A stretch of 64,000 bases of DNA from JAJDTQ01 sp965204235 (GTDB lineage: Bacteria; Desulfobacterota; Binatia; UBA9968; JAJDTQ01). The notes below the pieces were generated by a model, which did not search any database, was not told the origin of the DNA, and was given only the letters and a program-made list of their open reading frames with translations. The DNA is taken from positions 1,178,001 through 1,242,000 of the forward strand of contig OZ241979.1 in assembly GCA_965204235.1 (NCBI GenBank), written 5' to 3'. Position 1 is the stretch's first letter, and each line of letters opens with the position of its first letter. Position numbers and translations under genes: made by a program. Of the stretch, positions 51,848-60,383 are shown in pieces.

Positions 51848-53107
51848 ATGGAACCCCGCCCCATTGATTATGCCTCTCCCCCTGGCAGGTTCCGCCGCGG
51901 GTTGCGGTTGGTGGGCTGGAATGCGCTCCTGCTCGTCCTGGGGATGACTCTGATCGCAATGGCCGGGGAAGCCTACCTCCGGCTGACCATGCCGTTCGTG
52001 AGCTCGAGCGACCCCTGGGAGTTCGAGTTCGTCCCGAACGTAGGCCGTCTCCGGCCGCCGAACACGGAGTTTCGCTCTACCAACCTACGCGACTTCTGGA
52101 ACATCTCCCGCACCAACAGCCTGGGCTTCCTCGACCGCGAACCCCCGAGCCCCGAGCATGCCGCCGCAACCTGCCATATCTCCATGATCGGAGACTCCTT
52201 CGTGGAGGCGAGGGAGGTTCCCATCCACGACAAGTTCCAGGTCCGACTCGAAGAACTTGCCGCCGATGAACTGCCCCACCTGAACGTCACCACTTCGGCC
52301 TTCGGGATCGGAAACACCGGCCAGGTCCAGCAACTGCCGTTCTACGACGAATATGCCCGGCTGCTGCATCCCAAACTGCTCGTGCTCGTCTTCGTTCAGA
52401 ATGATTTCGCTGACAACGCGCCGATCCTGAGAGCATGGACGTCAGAATTAGGGACCCGAGAACGGCTTTTGGAGTACATGGTGAGAAGGCGCCCGGACGG
52501 GAAGTTGGAATTGTCTCCCCCCCAAGCCCCGCTTCCATCGAGTTCCCGGACCCGGCCATCGTGGACCGCCCGCGCCATGGAGGAAGCAGTGGACCGTTCA
52601 TGGCTTCTCCACTGGTTGCGCGAGAAGAAGAGAGCCTTGTTTCCTCGTGACCAGGACCACAAGTTCATCCGGGACTTGGAGGCTCTGAGGCGACAGCCCG
52701 ACGATGCCGCCGTGCTCGAAGGATGGCGGCCCACTACGCGGCCCAACATGTGGCGAACCTTCAGTCAAAGGGATCTGCATCCTGTTTTCGAGGACGCCCT
52801 GCAGTACACCGCCTTCGCACTGGAGCAGTTCCGGCAGCGCGCCGACCGGGACGGCGCCAAGCTGGTCATCCTGGCGTCATACACCTTGCGGTCCCACGGA
52901 CCCCACATGTTCGAGCGGCTGAGCGAAATGGCCGCAACCCTCGGCATTCCCGTCATCGACCAGAGCACCTACATGATCAGCCAAGGCGTCAAACCCAGAG
53001 TTGCGCGGTGGCCCCACGACTTCCACTGGAGCCCCGCCGGCCACCGCTGGGCCGCAGGGGCCCTGCTCGAATACATCGAGGAACATCCGGCTATCTGCGA
53101 CGGGTGA
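51848..53107 (+). CDS. Membrane-anchored SGNH/GDSL-like hydrolase, paralogue 7 of 7
   Basis: A 419-residue paralogue with MIGDSFVEA, VQNDFADN and DFHWSPAGHRW (Asp present). Here the leader MEPRPIDYASPPGRFRRG is in frame with the SGNH domain, and ATG 51848 has CAGAGG upstream. This makes it the reference for the N-terminus of the family. The C-terminus ends ICDG like copies 2-6. It closes the array; the SDR gene follows after 99 bases on the same strand. Confidence 0.83.
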   Translation: MEPRPIDYASPPGRFRRGLRLVGWNALLLVLGMTLIAMAGEAYLRLTMPFVSSSDPWEFEFVPNVGRLRPPNTEFRSTNLRDFWNISRTNSLGFLDREPPSPEHAAATCHISMIGDSFVEAREVPIHDKFQVRLEELAADELPHLNVTTSAFGIGNTGQVQQLPFYDEYARLLHPKLLVLVFVQNDFADNAPILRAWTSELGTRERLLEYMVRRRPDGKLELSPPQAPLPSSSRTRPSWTARAMEEAVDRSWLLHWLREKKRALFPRDQDHKFIRDLEALRRQPDDAAVLEGWRPTTRPNMWRTFSQRDLHPVFEDALQYTAFALEQFRQRADRDGAKLVILASYTLRSHGPHMFERLSEMAATLGIPVIDQSTYMISQGVKPRVARWPHDFHWSPAGHRWAAGALLEYIEEHPAICDG

Positions 53108-53206
53108 CATGAGGGAGACGAGACCGTCGAATCGAAGCCGTTTCAGGATGAGGGCTTCTCGACGAGACTGCAAAGGGGCGCCCGGTGCGACCCCTGGGGA
53201 GAGACC

Positions 53207-53992
53207 ATGAAGCTGGAAGGTCAGGTTGCCGTGATCGTTGGCGGCGCACGTGGAATCGGCGAGGCCATCGCCTGCAACTTCGCCCGCGAGGGCGCCAGGA
53301 TCGCACTGGTGGACCTGGAAAAGGCGAAGCCGCAGCTCGACGGCGTGGTCCGGGGCATCGCGCAACAGGGCGGCGATGCGGTGGCCATGGCGGCCGACGC
53401 CACGGACGAGTCCCAGGTGAACCGGACGGTGGCCGACGTGTTGCGCAGGTGGGACAGGCTGGACGTGCTGGTGAACAGCGTGGGCTTCCGGGGCCCCATG
53501 GTCCGGGTGCACGAGATCACCGAGGCCCAATGGGACGAGGTCCTCAACGTCAACCTGAAGGCCGTGTTCCTCTGCTGCAAGGCCGCGCTGAAGCCCATGA
53601 TGCAACGGAAGCGCGGCAGCATCGTGAGCATCTCCGGCACCGCGGGGCGGGAGGGCATGGCGCTGCGGGGATCCCTGTGCGCCGCCAAGTGGGGGCTGCT
53701 GGGGCTGACCCGGACCATCGCCAGGGAAGCCGGCCCCTCGGGCGTGCGGGCGAACGTCATCTGCCCGGGCGGCATGGACGAAGCGGACCTCAGGGAGATG
53801 TACCGGGACCGCGCCAAGGGCTTGGGCGTCTCTTTCGAGGAACTGGAGAAGAGCGTCCTGCAGCAGACCCCGCTGCGGAAATACGCCCAACACGAGGAAG
53901 TAGCCAAGGCGGCCCTCTTCCTCGCCTCCGACGACTCGTCGCACACCACCGGCGAGGCATTGAACGTCTCCGGCGGCCGGTTGATGCACTGA
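53207..53992 (+). CDS. Short-chain dehydrogenase/reductase family protein, catalytic Tyr missing
   Basis: A 261-residue SDR with the Rossmann motif VGGARGIG (residues 11-18), NSVG in place of NNAG (90-93), and the catalytic Ser region SIVSISGTAG. The YxxxK position reads LCAAK, so the tyrosine is Leu157 while Lys161 is kept. The C-terminus ends in the family form EALNVSGGRLMH. The loss of tyrosine suggests changed or lost oxidoreductase activity. It is the first gene after the SGNH array and converges with the aldo/keto reductase gene. Confidence 0.88.
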   Translation: MKLEGQVAVIVGGARGIGEAIACNFAREGARIALVDLEKAKPQLDGVVRGIAQQGGDAVAMAADATDESQVNRTVADVLRRWDRLDVLVNSVGFRGPMVRVHEITEAQWDEVLNVNLKAVFLCCKAALKPMMQRKRGSIVSISGTAGREGMALRGSLCAAKWGLLGLTRTIAREAGPSGVRANVICPGGMDEADLREMYRDRAKGLGVSFEELEKSVLQQTPLRKYAQHEEVAKAALFLASDDSSHTTGEALNVSGGRLMH

Positions 53993-54002
53993 CCCGTTTC
54001 CC

Positions 54003-54983
54003 CTACACGTTGACCCGCTTCATGTCCCGGGTGCGGTTCCCGGCCGCAGCGCCGTAGGGCAGGATGGCGTCCAGGCGGCGCAAGTCCTCGTCGGTCAGCT
54101 TCACGTCCACGGCCTTGACGTTCTCCTCCAGGTGGACGCGGCTCTTGCTGCCGGGGATGGGGATGATGTCCGGTCCCTGGGCCATGAGCCACGCCAGCGA
54201 GAGTTGGGCGGTGGTGATGCCCTTCTCCCTGGCGACGGCTTCCACCTGGGCCAGCAACTCCAGGTTCCGTTCCATGTTGCCTGGCTGGAAGCGGGGCTGG
54301 CTGCGCCGGTTGTCGCCTTCGGAAAGCTCGTCCAGGCCACGGACGGCGCCGGCGAAGAAGCCCCGGCCCAGAGGCGAATAGGCCATCAGGCCCATGCCGG
54401 ACTCGCGGCAGGCCTCGATGTTGCCCTGCTCGGGATCCCGGGACCAAAGCGAGTACTCGATCTGGAGCGACACGACGGGATGGACTTTCCGGGCCCGGCG
54501 GATGGAGCCGGCGCTGGCTTCGGAAAGGCCGATGTAGCGGGTCTTCCCCTGATCCACGAGTCGCACCATGGCGCCCACCGATTCCTCCACCGGCACCGCG
54601 GGGTCGATGCGCGACATGCAGAAGACGTCCAGACATTCGATGCCCAGCCGCTGAAGGCTCTCCTCGCAGGTGCGGATCAGGTACTCGGGGGAGCTGCCGC
54701 CGTCGAGCCCGGTCCCGTCCGAGGCCCGCGGGCTGCCGGACTTGGAGTGGACCACCACCTGGCCGCGCCTGCCCTCGATGGCCTTGCCGATGAGCTCGTG
54801 GTTGTGTCCGTTGCCGTAGCTTGCGGAGGTGTCGAGGAAGTTGATCCCCAACTCGAAGGCCCGGTGCAGGGTGGCGATGGACTCGTCGTCGTCTCCCGGC
54901 CCATACGCCCCCGACATGCCATGGCAGCCGAGCCCCATGGGCGACACCTTGTAGTCGGTGCCTCCGAACAGGCGGTATTCCAT
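54003..54983 (-). CDS. Aldo/keto reductase
   Basis: A 326-residue NADPH-dependent TIM-barrel reductase. It has MGLGCHGMSGAYG, the catalytic tetrad elements Asp (LDTSASYG), Tyr in SYGNGHNHE, Lys in HSKSG, and the downstream IPGSKSRVHLEENV cofactor motif. The family resembles YakC/general stress protein 69-like reductases. ATG 54983 was chosen because GGGGGAAG precedes it. It acts on aldehydes or ketones that cannot be named from sequence. Confidence 0.92.
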   Translation of the reverse strand: MEYRLFGGTDYKVSPMGLGCHGMSGAYGPGDDDESIATLHRAFELGINFLDTSASYGNGHNHELIGKAIEGRRGQVVVHSKSGSPRASDGTGLDGGSSPEYLIRTCEESLQRLGIECLDVFCMSRIDPAVPVEESVGAMVRLVDQGKTRYIGLSEASAGSIRRARKVHPVVSLQIEYSLWSRDPEQGNIEACRESGMGLMAYSPLGRGFFAGAVRGLDELSEGDNRRSQPRFQPGNMERNLELLAQVEAVAREKGITTAQLSLAWLMAQGPDIIPIPGSKSRVHLEENVKAVDVKLTDEDLRRLDAILPYGAAAGNRTRDMKRVNV

Positions 54984-55008
54984 GGAACTTCCCCCTATGC
55001 TTGGCGTA

Positions 55009-55200
55009 TCACTGCGCCAGCCCCGATGTCCAGGTTCCGTTGACCAGCATGGTGTTTCCGTAAACGGCGCCCTGGTTGACGGCAAAGCGAAACGCGCCGT
55101 CGTCGTCGAACAGCCGGTCCTGGATCACGAGTGGAACGTCGTCAACGCCGTAGGTCTTGGGCAGGTCCAGTGCGTCACCGTTATCGTCATCGATCCACAT
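55009..55200 (-). pseudogene. Multicopper oxidase remnant
   Basis: A 63-residue open frame whose segment VDDVPLVIQDRLFDDDG followed by GNTMLVNGTW matches the interior of CotA/bilirubin-oxidase-type multicopper oxidases (PLVIQDR...GD.ILVNG). Full-length enzymes have about 450-600 residues and four copper-binding motifs, none of which are present here. It fills most of the 285-base gap between the aldo/keto reductase and ketopantoate-reductase-like genes. It is probably a decayed fragment. Confidence 0.6.
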
Positions 55201-55268
55201 GATTCGGCCTCCCGTCGAACCACGCTCCAAGGCGTCGCACCCGTAGCCATGCTTTTCCCGCCGTCCCG

Positions 55269-56270
55269 TTACGTCCGACGGGCTGCCAGTTCGGCGTAGT
55301 TGTGGAGGCCGAGCGCGCGTTTGCCCGATTCCAGTTCGAGCATCATGGCCAGCAGGTCGTCGCACAGCGGCGTGGACAGTCCCAGCCGGGCGCTTTCCCG
55401 CACCACGTGGCCCAGCGTGAACTCCACCTCCAGCTTGTCCCCGGCCAGCAGTTGCCGCAACGGGCCCTTGCGGTCGTCGGGCTTCCACGACGCGGCGTAG
55501 GCGTTCAGGACCGCCAGGCGCGCATCCAGGGGCTTGTCGGGGTGGAGCTCCCGCGGGTCGTATTCGGCCAACGGGACGAACCGGGCGCCCGCGGCCGCGC
55601 CCACGGCCACCACCTCGCCGAGAAAGTCCGCCAGGAGCCGCCGGTCTTCGGGGCCGGCGCAACTCTCGGTCATGGCCGCGTCCGCCAGCGAGCCGTAGTA
55701 GCCGAAGCAGGTGTAGGTGAGCTTGCTCCAGAGCACTCCGAGGATGTTGTCCGACACCTCGCTCGGGATCACCGCGTCCAGCATGGCGTTGAGGTCCGTG
55801 AGCCGGGCCGTGGTCCGGCCGTGGGAATGGCCCACGTAGAGATGGCCCCGCACCGCGGTGTGCAGGCGTCCGGGGGCCACGCGCCGGCTGCCCATGCGAA
55901 TGGCCACGCCCACCACCCGGTCCGGGGCGAGCGACTCTTCCAGCAGCGGCAGGTTGACGCCGTTCTGGAGCGACACCGCGAGACCGTCCTCCGCCAAGTG
56001 CGGCAGCACCGCGGCCAGCGCGTCCCGGGTGTAGTTGCAGCGCACCGCGATGAAGGCCGCGCCGCACGTCCCCCGGACCTCGTCGGGGAACGCGACGGGG
56101 ACCCTCACGTGGAACGGGCCGTCGGGCGCGTCCACCCGAAGGCCATGCTCCCGGATGGCGGCCACGTGCTCCCGGTCCACGTCCACCAGGGTCACGTCCC
56201 GCCCGGCCCGGGCCAGCCGCCCGCCGATGATGCCGCCGACAGGGCCGGCGCCCATTACGATCAAGCGCAT
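55269..56270 (-). CDS. 2-dehydropantoate 2-reductase family protein
   Basis: A 333-residue protein of the ketopantoate reductase (PanE/ApbA) family. The N-terminal Rossmann domain begins MRLIVMGAGPVGGIIGGRLARAG and includes VRCNYTRDAL. The C-terminal helical domain has LWSKLTYTCFGYYG, where the catalytic Lys usually lies. Many family members outside panE loci have other substrates, so assignment to pantothenate synthesis is uncertain. It lies 55 bases after the NHLP-type precursor gene on the same strand. Confidence 0.87.
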   Translation of the reverse strand: MRLIVMGAGPVGGIIGGRLARAGRDVTLVDVDREHVAAIREHGLRVDAPDGPFHVRVPVAFPDEVRGTCGAAFIAVRCNYTRDALAAVLPHLAEDGLAVSLQNGVNLPLLEESLAPDRVVGVAIRMGSRRVAPGRLHTAVRGHLYVGHSHGRTTARLTDLNAMLDAVIPSEVSDNILGVLWSKLTYTCFGYYGSLADAAMTESCAGPEDRRLLADFLGEVVAVGAAAGARFVPLAEYDPRELHPDKPLDARLAVLNAYAASWKPDDRKGPLRQLLAGDKLEVEFTLGHVVRESARLGLSTPLCDDLLAMMLELESGKRALGLHNYAELAARRT

Positions 56271-56325
56271 GGAGGCAGCTCCCGGAGGCCGCCCGCCCGC
56301 GGGACCGCCGAGCGGCCCGGCGGGG

Positions 56326-56607
56326 TTACCAATCGCTCACGCTCTTGTCCAGATCTATCGAACCGTAACCGAGGCCCCCATAGACTGTCCGCAGCTCGTC
56401 TTCGCCCAGCTTGCTGTCGGGGGGAAGGACCAGATGCGTGGTCGCGCCGCCCTCTTCGTGGACTTCGACCGACATGGATGCAGGAATCGTGACGCCCAAC
56501 TCCTGCTCGATGGCCCCCTTCGGATCGCTGAGCAGCCGGGCGCGAAAATCCGCGTCCTCGGCCGCCTTGCCGACGATCTTCTCACGCAGTTCCTTGACCG
56601 TTTCCAT
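56326..56607 (-). CDS. NHLP-type RiPP precursor peptide (proteusin-like), orphan
   Basis: A 93-residue peptide with a nitrile-hydratase-like leader (NHLP), the type used by proteusin RiPPs. The leader contains DADFRARLLSDPKGAIEQEL (19-38), then GVTIPASMSVEV, the strand THLVLPPDSKL and the terminal DELRTVYGG (GG at 77-78). The proposed core is LGYGSIDLDKSVSDW (79-93), which has three serines and no cysteine or threonine. GGAGGA precedes the ATG and a good promoter lies upstream. No radical SAM, epimerase, lanthionine or YcaO enzyme and no peptidase-containing exporter is present in the window. It could be matured by enzymes elsewhere or belong to a nitrile-hydratase-like remnant. Confidence 0.88.
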   Translation of the reverse strand: METVKELREKIVGKAAEDADFRARLLSDPKGAIEQELGVTIPASMSVEVHEEGGATTHLVLPPDSKLGEDELRTVYGGLGYGSIDLDKSVSDW

Positions 56608-56661
56608 GGTTCGCTCCTCCTCGAGAGATGAGATGGTTGCGTGCGCCGCACGATCACCTGC

Positions 56662-56690
56662 ATCCTACGGCACGGGCGATCCGAAGTCAA
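56662..56690 (-). promoter_or_regulatory. Promoter of the NHLP peptide gene
   Basis: On the minus strand, TTGACT (56690-56685), a 17-base spacer and TAGGAT (56667-56662) form a good sigma-70-like promoter about 55 bases before the start codon. The remainder of 56608-56796 holds no gene. Confidence 0.6.
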
Positions 56691-56796
56691 GGCGAGAGGC
56701 ACAAAAAATGGGGTGTTCCGGGATTTCCGTGAACCGGACCCGTTCAGCGGCGCCACGGGAGATCCCTGCCTGGGAACCCCTTGCTCGGCCAAGCTC

Positions 56797-57882
56797 TTAG
56801 TTGAAGTAGATGACGCCCTTGACGATCTCGTACCGGGCCATGGCTTGCAGCGCCTCGTTGACCTGCTCCAGCTTGTATTCGGCGCTGATCATCTCCTCGA
56901 ACGGGAAGGTGTCCTTGCGCGAGGAGAGGAAGTCGATGGCCTGGAGCCAGTGCCGGGGCTCGCCGGAGCGGATGGTGTGCAGGATCATTTCCTGGGGCAG
57001 GTCCTGGACCCCGATGGCAGCCTCGCCGCCGGCGCCGATGTTGAGGAAGCGCCCGCCCCCGCGCAGCAGCGTGAGGCCCTCGGGCACGGCCATGTTGTTG
57101 GCCACCTGCACCACCACGTCGCCGCCGCGCCCGTCGGTGTGGTCTCGCACCCACTGGCGGCGGTCCTTGGGGTCGGTGACCTCCTCCAGGTTCAGCACGG
57201 CGTCCGCGCCCATGCGCTTGCTCACCTCCAGACGCGCGGCCGGCGCGCCGATGACCAGCACCTGCTTGGCGCCGTGGTCCCGGGCCACCGCGGTGGCGAA
57301 GTTGCCCAGCGGCCCGCTCCCCTGGATCACCACGGTCTCGTGGCTCTTGACCGCGCCGAGGCGGTCGTAGCCGTGCATCACCGTGCGGTAGGCGCACGCG
57401 GAGGCGGCCGCGGAGGCCGAGGTCACGTCGTCCGGCACCCGGATGATCTCGCACGGCGGGGGAACGTACATGTACTCGGACACGCTCCCCAGCAGGTAGG
57501 GGTGCCGGTCGCTGCGGTTGTGCCCCCAGGAGGCCCGCCCCGGGCAGATGCAGGGCTGGAGCGCCACCGTGCAGTAGTAGCAGTGGCCGCAGGCCACGTA
57601 GCTCCACACGATGCGGTCGCCGGGCTTCACCGGCTTGCCCAGGATGTCCGTGCGCTCGCCGCGGACCTCCTCGATGTAGCCGCACGGCTCGTGCCCGGTG
57701 ATGATGGGCAGGGTGTCGCCGCCGCCCAGCGGGCCGTGCCAGCGGTGCACGTCGGTGCCGCAGATGGTGGACGCCTCCATGCGCACCAGCAGAGCCCCCG
57801 GCTCCAGGTCGGGAACGGGCACCTTCCGTATTTCCAGCGGCTCGTTGTGGGACACCACCACCGCGGCGCGGCATTCGTTCAT
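56797..57882 (-). CDS. Zinc-dependent medium-chain alcohol dehydrogenase
   Basis: A 361-residue MDR oxidoreductase. Catalytic zinc ligands are Cys41 (TICGTDVHRW) and His64-Glu65 (TGHEPCG). The structural zinc lobe has CGHCYYC (98-104) and a further cysteine at 111 or 113. The Rossmann motif is IQGSGPLGN. It probably oxidises an alcohol or polyol with NAD(P). It lies 115 bases after an amidohydrolase gene on the same strand, and the NHLP gene follows with its own promoter. Confidence 0.92.
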   Translation of the reverse strand: MNECRAAVVVSHNEPLEIRKVPVPDLEPGALLVRMEASTICGTDVHRWHGPLGGGDTLPIITGHEPCGYIEEVRGERTDILGKPVKPGDRIVWSYVACGHCYYCTVALQPCICPGRASWGHNRSDRHPYLLGSVSEYMYVPPPCEIIRVPDDVTSASAAASACAYRTVMHGYDRLGAVKSHETVVIQGSGPLGNFATAVARDHGAKQVLVIGAPAARLEVSKRMGADAVLNLEEVTDPKDRRQWVRDHTDGRGGDVVVQVANNMAVPEGLTLLRGGGRFLNIGAGGEAAIGVQDLPQEMILHTIRSGEPRHWLQAIDFLSSRKDTFPFEEMISAEYKLEQVNEALQAMARYEIVKGVIYFN

Positions 57883-57997
57883 GGCGTTCTCCTTGCGGGG
57901 TCCGGGCCACCGCGGCCCGGCGGCCCCGTATCAGGACCACGAAGGGGCAGGGCGCGGCCCACGCCCTGCCTCCGTGCGGGACAGCCGTCGGGGGCGG

Positions 57998-59116
57998 CTA
58001 TGCCTTGGCCGCAGCCGCGGCCTCGGAACCCGCGGCCTCCGGCTTGTAGAACCGCTCGGCGTTGCGGTAGAGCATGGCCGCCTTGTCGTCGTCGGTGAGG
58101 TCGCCACTCTCCATCAACTCGCCGATGTCGTGCTTGCAGCTCTGGTTGGTGACTTCGTGCGGGAAGTCGGACGAGTACAGGAACGGCCGGTTGCCCACCA
58201 CCTCGATGGCGAAGGGGAGCGTCAACTCCTCGGTCTCGATGCCCAGGTAGAAGCGGTCCTCGTCGATGAGCTGCCTGATGACCTGGGCGGGGTCGTCGTC
58301 TTCGCCGATGCCGAACTCGCCGTCCGGGATGTACTGGAAGTGGGTCTCGTGGGAGGCGTGCAGCCGCTCCAGCAGCACCAGCAGCCACGCCACCCCGCCT
58401 TCGAGGAAGGCGATGCGCACGTGGGGGAAGCGCTGGAACACGCCGTTGTAGAGGATGTTGGCGCAGTTGAGGCCGATGCCCCAGGGATGGCCCAGGGCGT
58501 GCACCGGCACGTACATGTTCATCTGGTCCAGTCCGAACCGGTCGTGGCACCCGCCGTGCACCGCGAGGCAGCAACCCAGCCGGTCGGCCTCTTCGTAGAT
58601 GGGCCAGTACGCCTTGGCGCCCAGGGGCTGCGCGAGGCCGTTGGACGGCATCATGGCGCCCATCATGCCGAGCTCGGTGACGGCCCGCCGCAGCTCCCGG
58701 GCCGCTTCCTCCGGGTCCTGCATGGGGATCAGGGCCATGGCGTTGAAGCGCGGGTCGCGTTGCAGGTAGGTGTGGTACACCCAGTCGTTGTAGGCTCTGG
58801 TGCACGCCACCGCGTAGTCGAGGCTGACGATCTTGCCGTAGGCCAGCCCCTGGGTCGGGTACATCACGGTCCAGTCGATGCCCACGTCGTCCAGGAACTC
58901 CAGCCAGCCCTCGGGACCTACCTTGGGACGCCCGTCCCGGAGCGGCGGCGTCTCCACCGCGCGGCCGTCGTGAAGGTGGTCGATGGGCGGAAAGATGACC
59001 CCCTTCTTGCCGGCGATCTCCCGGTAGGGCGACGCCATGTGCTCCAGGATTCCCGGGTTGTCCTCCATGATGTGGCCGTCGCCGTCGATGATGCGTGTGT
59101 TCAGTTGACCGGACAT
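57998..59116 (-). CDS. Amidohydrolase-2 family protein
   Basis: A 372-residue PF04909 amidohydrolase: N-terminal IIDGDGHIMED, LAVHGGCHDRFG with the barrel histidine, IAFLEGGVAWL and the C-terminal SSDFPHEV. The ATG at 59116 was chosen because AGGAGG precedes it; a form 29 codons longer has no ribosome site. The alanine-rich C-terminus (EAAAAAKA) is unusual but short. It is probably the first gene of a transcript with the zinc dehydrogenase, and is divergent from the TAXI-TRAP genes. Confidence 0.9.
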   Translation of the reverse strand: MSGQLNTRIIDGDGHIMEDNPGILEHMASPYREIAGKKGVIFPPIDHLHDGRAVETPPLRDGRPKVGPEGWLEFLDDVGIDWTVMYPTQGLAYGKIVSLDYAVACTRAYNDWVYHTYLQRDPRFNAMALIPMQDPEEAARELRRAVTELGMMGAMMPSNGLAQPLGAKAYWPIYEEADRLGCCLAVHGGCHDRFGLDQMNMYVPVHALGHPWGIGLNCANILYNGVFQRFPHVRIAFLEGGVAWLLVLLERLHASHETHFQYIPDGEFGIGEDDDPAQVIRQLIDEDRFYLGIETEELTLPFAIEVVGNRPFLYSSDFPHEVTNQSCKHDIGELMESGDLTDDDKAAMLYRNAERFYKPEAAGSEAAAAAKA

Positions 59117-59328
59117 GATCCTGCTACCTCCTGGCGTGGAATGGAGCCCGAGTCGAAGCGCGCGGCGGGAGTCGTGCTCCTTTCCGGCCCTTATACCGCT
59201 CATTGCGTCCGTACATCAAGGGATTCCGCGGCTTTTCCCGGCCGCGGCAAGCGACCGTGGCCAACCGTCCCCGCGTTGCCCGCGGGACCCCTCTGTGGTA
59301 GGTTCCGCCAAAAGATCCGGGGGACAGC

Positions 59329-60300
59329 ATGGACATCGAACGGAGAACCTTTCTCGCGGGGAGCGCGGCGCTGTTGGCGGGGGCGTTGGCCCTGACGGCG
59401 CCGGCCGCGGCCGGACAGCGCATGGTCTTCGGCGGCGGCCCGGCCGGCGGCACGTTCCAGATCGTGGCCAACTCCATCCAGGTCTATGGCCCGGTCAAGG
59501 CTTCCACGGACTACAGAGTCAAGGCCCAGTCCTCCGCGGGCTCGGTGGAGAACCTGCGCAAGGTCAACCGGGGCAAGATGCAGTTCGGCGTGGTTTACTC
59601 CGGCCACGTCTATCTCGGGCGCGAGGGGCGGTTGAAGAACGACGCCAGGAAGTACGAAGACGTGCTCGCCCTCTCGTACCTGTACGGCGCCCCGGCCCAG
59701 CTCGTGGTGCGCAAGGGCTCGGGCATCGCCAGCGCCCGCGACCTGGCGGGAAGGAAGGTGGCGGTGGGCAACGCGGGCTCCGGCGCCTTCGCCACCTGCG
59801 AACTCTTCTTCACCCACCTGGGGATCTGGGACAAGGTGCAGCGCAACGCCATGGGCTACAACGACGCGGCCGCGGCCTTCGGCAACGGACAGATCGACGC
59901 CTTCTGGCTCTTCACCGCCTTTCCCAGCGGCGCCGTGATCATGGCGGCCCAGACCAACGACATCGACCTCATCGACCTGGAAAAGGACGCCAGGGAAAGC
60001 GGTTTCTTCGAGAAATACCCCTATTTCGCCAAGCTCGCCGTGCCCGCCGGCACCTACCGGGGCGTGGCCCGTGCGACCCCGTCCTTCCAGGACTCGACCC
60101 TCTGGGTCGCCAACGCCCGGACGCCCGCGGACGTGGTGTACGACCTGCTCTCCAAGATCTATTCGGACGAGGGGCTGGCCTACATGCGGCGCCAGAAGAA
60201 GACCTTCGGGGAGATGAGCGTCCGGGACGGCGTCAAGGGCATCGTCACCCCCCTGCATCCGGGAGCGCAGCGGTTCTGGAAGGAAAAAGGACTGCTCTGA
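59329..60300 (+). CDS. TAXI-family TRAP transporter solute-binding protein
   Basis: A 323-residue periplasmic binding protein of the TAXI (TRAP-associated extracytoplasmic immunogenic) group. The N-terminal RRTFLAGSAALLAGALAL is a signal that resembles a Tat type (twin Arg, residues 5-6). The mature start MVFGGGPAGGTFQIVAN is the family hallmark. It lies 83 bases before the fused TRAP permease gene, and the two should form one importer. TAXI ligands are often organic acids or glutamate, but none can be named here. Confidence 0.92.
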   Translation: MDIERRTFLAGSAALLAGALALTAPAAAGQRMVFGGGPAGGTFQIVANSIQVYGPVKASTDYRVKAQSSAGSVENLRKVNRGKMQFGVVYSGHVYLGREGRLKNDARKYEDVLALSYLYGAPAQLVVRKGSGIASARDLAGRKVAVGNAGSGAFATCELFFTHLGIWDKVQRNAMGYNDAAAAFGNGQIDAFWLFTAFPSGAVIMAAQTNDIDLIDLEKDARESGFFEKYPYFAKLAVPAGTYRGVARATPSFQDSTLWVANARTPADVVYDLLSKIYSDEGLAYMRRQKKTFGEMSVRDGVKGIVTPLHPGAQRFWKEKGLL

Positions 60301-60383
60301 GGGCGCGAGGCAACCGGGAGGGCCGGACGCGGGACGGTCACGCCACCGGCGGCGAAGACGGCGGCCCCGCTGCCTGACCCGTC

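Noticed and set aside
42400..52970. Repeated antisense open frames with starts such as MQQPGIFVVERQLLDLA in every SGNH copy
   Set aside because: They recur only because the genes beneath them are duplicated. They are antisense to the motif-bearing SGNH frames and have no ribosome sites or family features.
41967..53107. CRISPR-like or short tandem repeat array
   Set aside because: The repetition is gene-sized (about 1.2-1.4 kb) and coding. No regular short repeat-spacer structure exists.
55009..56067. 352-codon open frame covering the multicopper oxidase fragment and most of the ketopantoate-reductase-like gene
   Set aside because: Only its last 63 codons resemble a protein family. The remainder is out of frame with the well-supported reductase.
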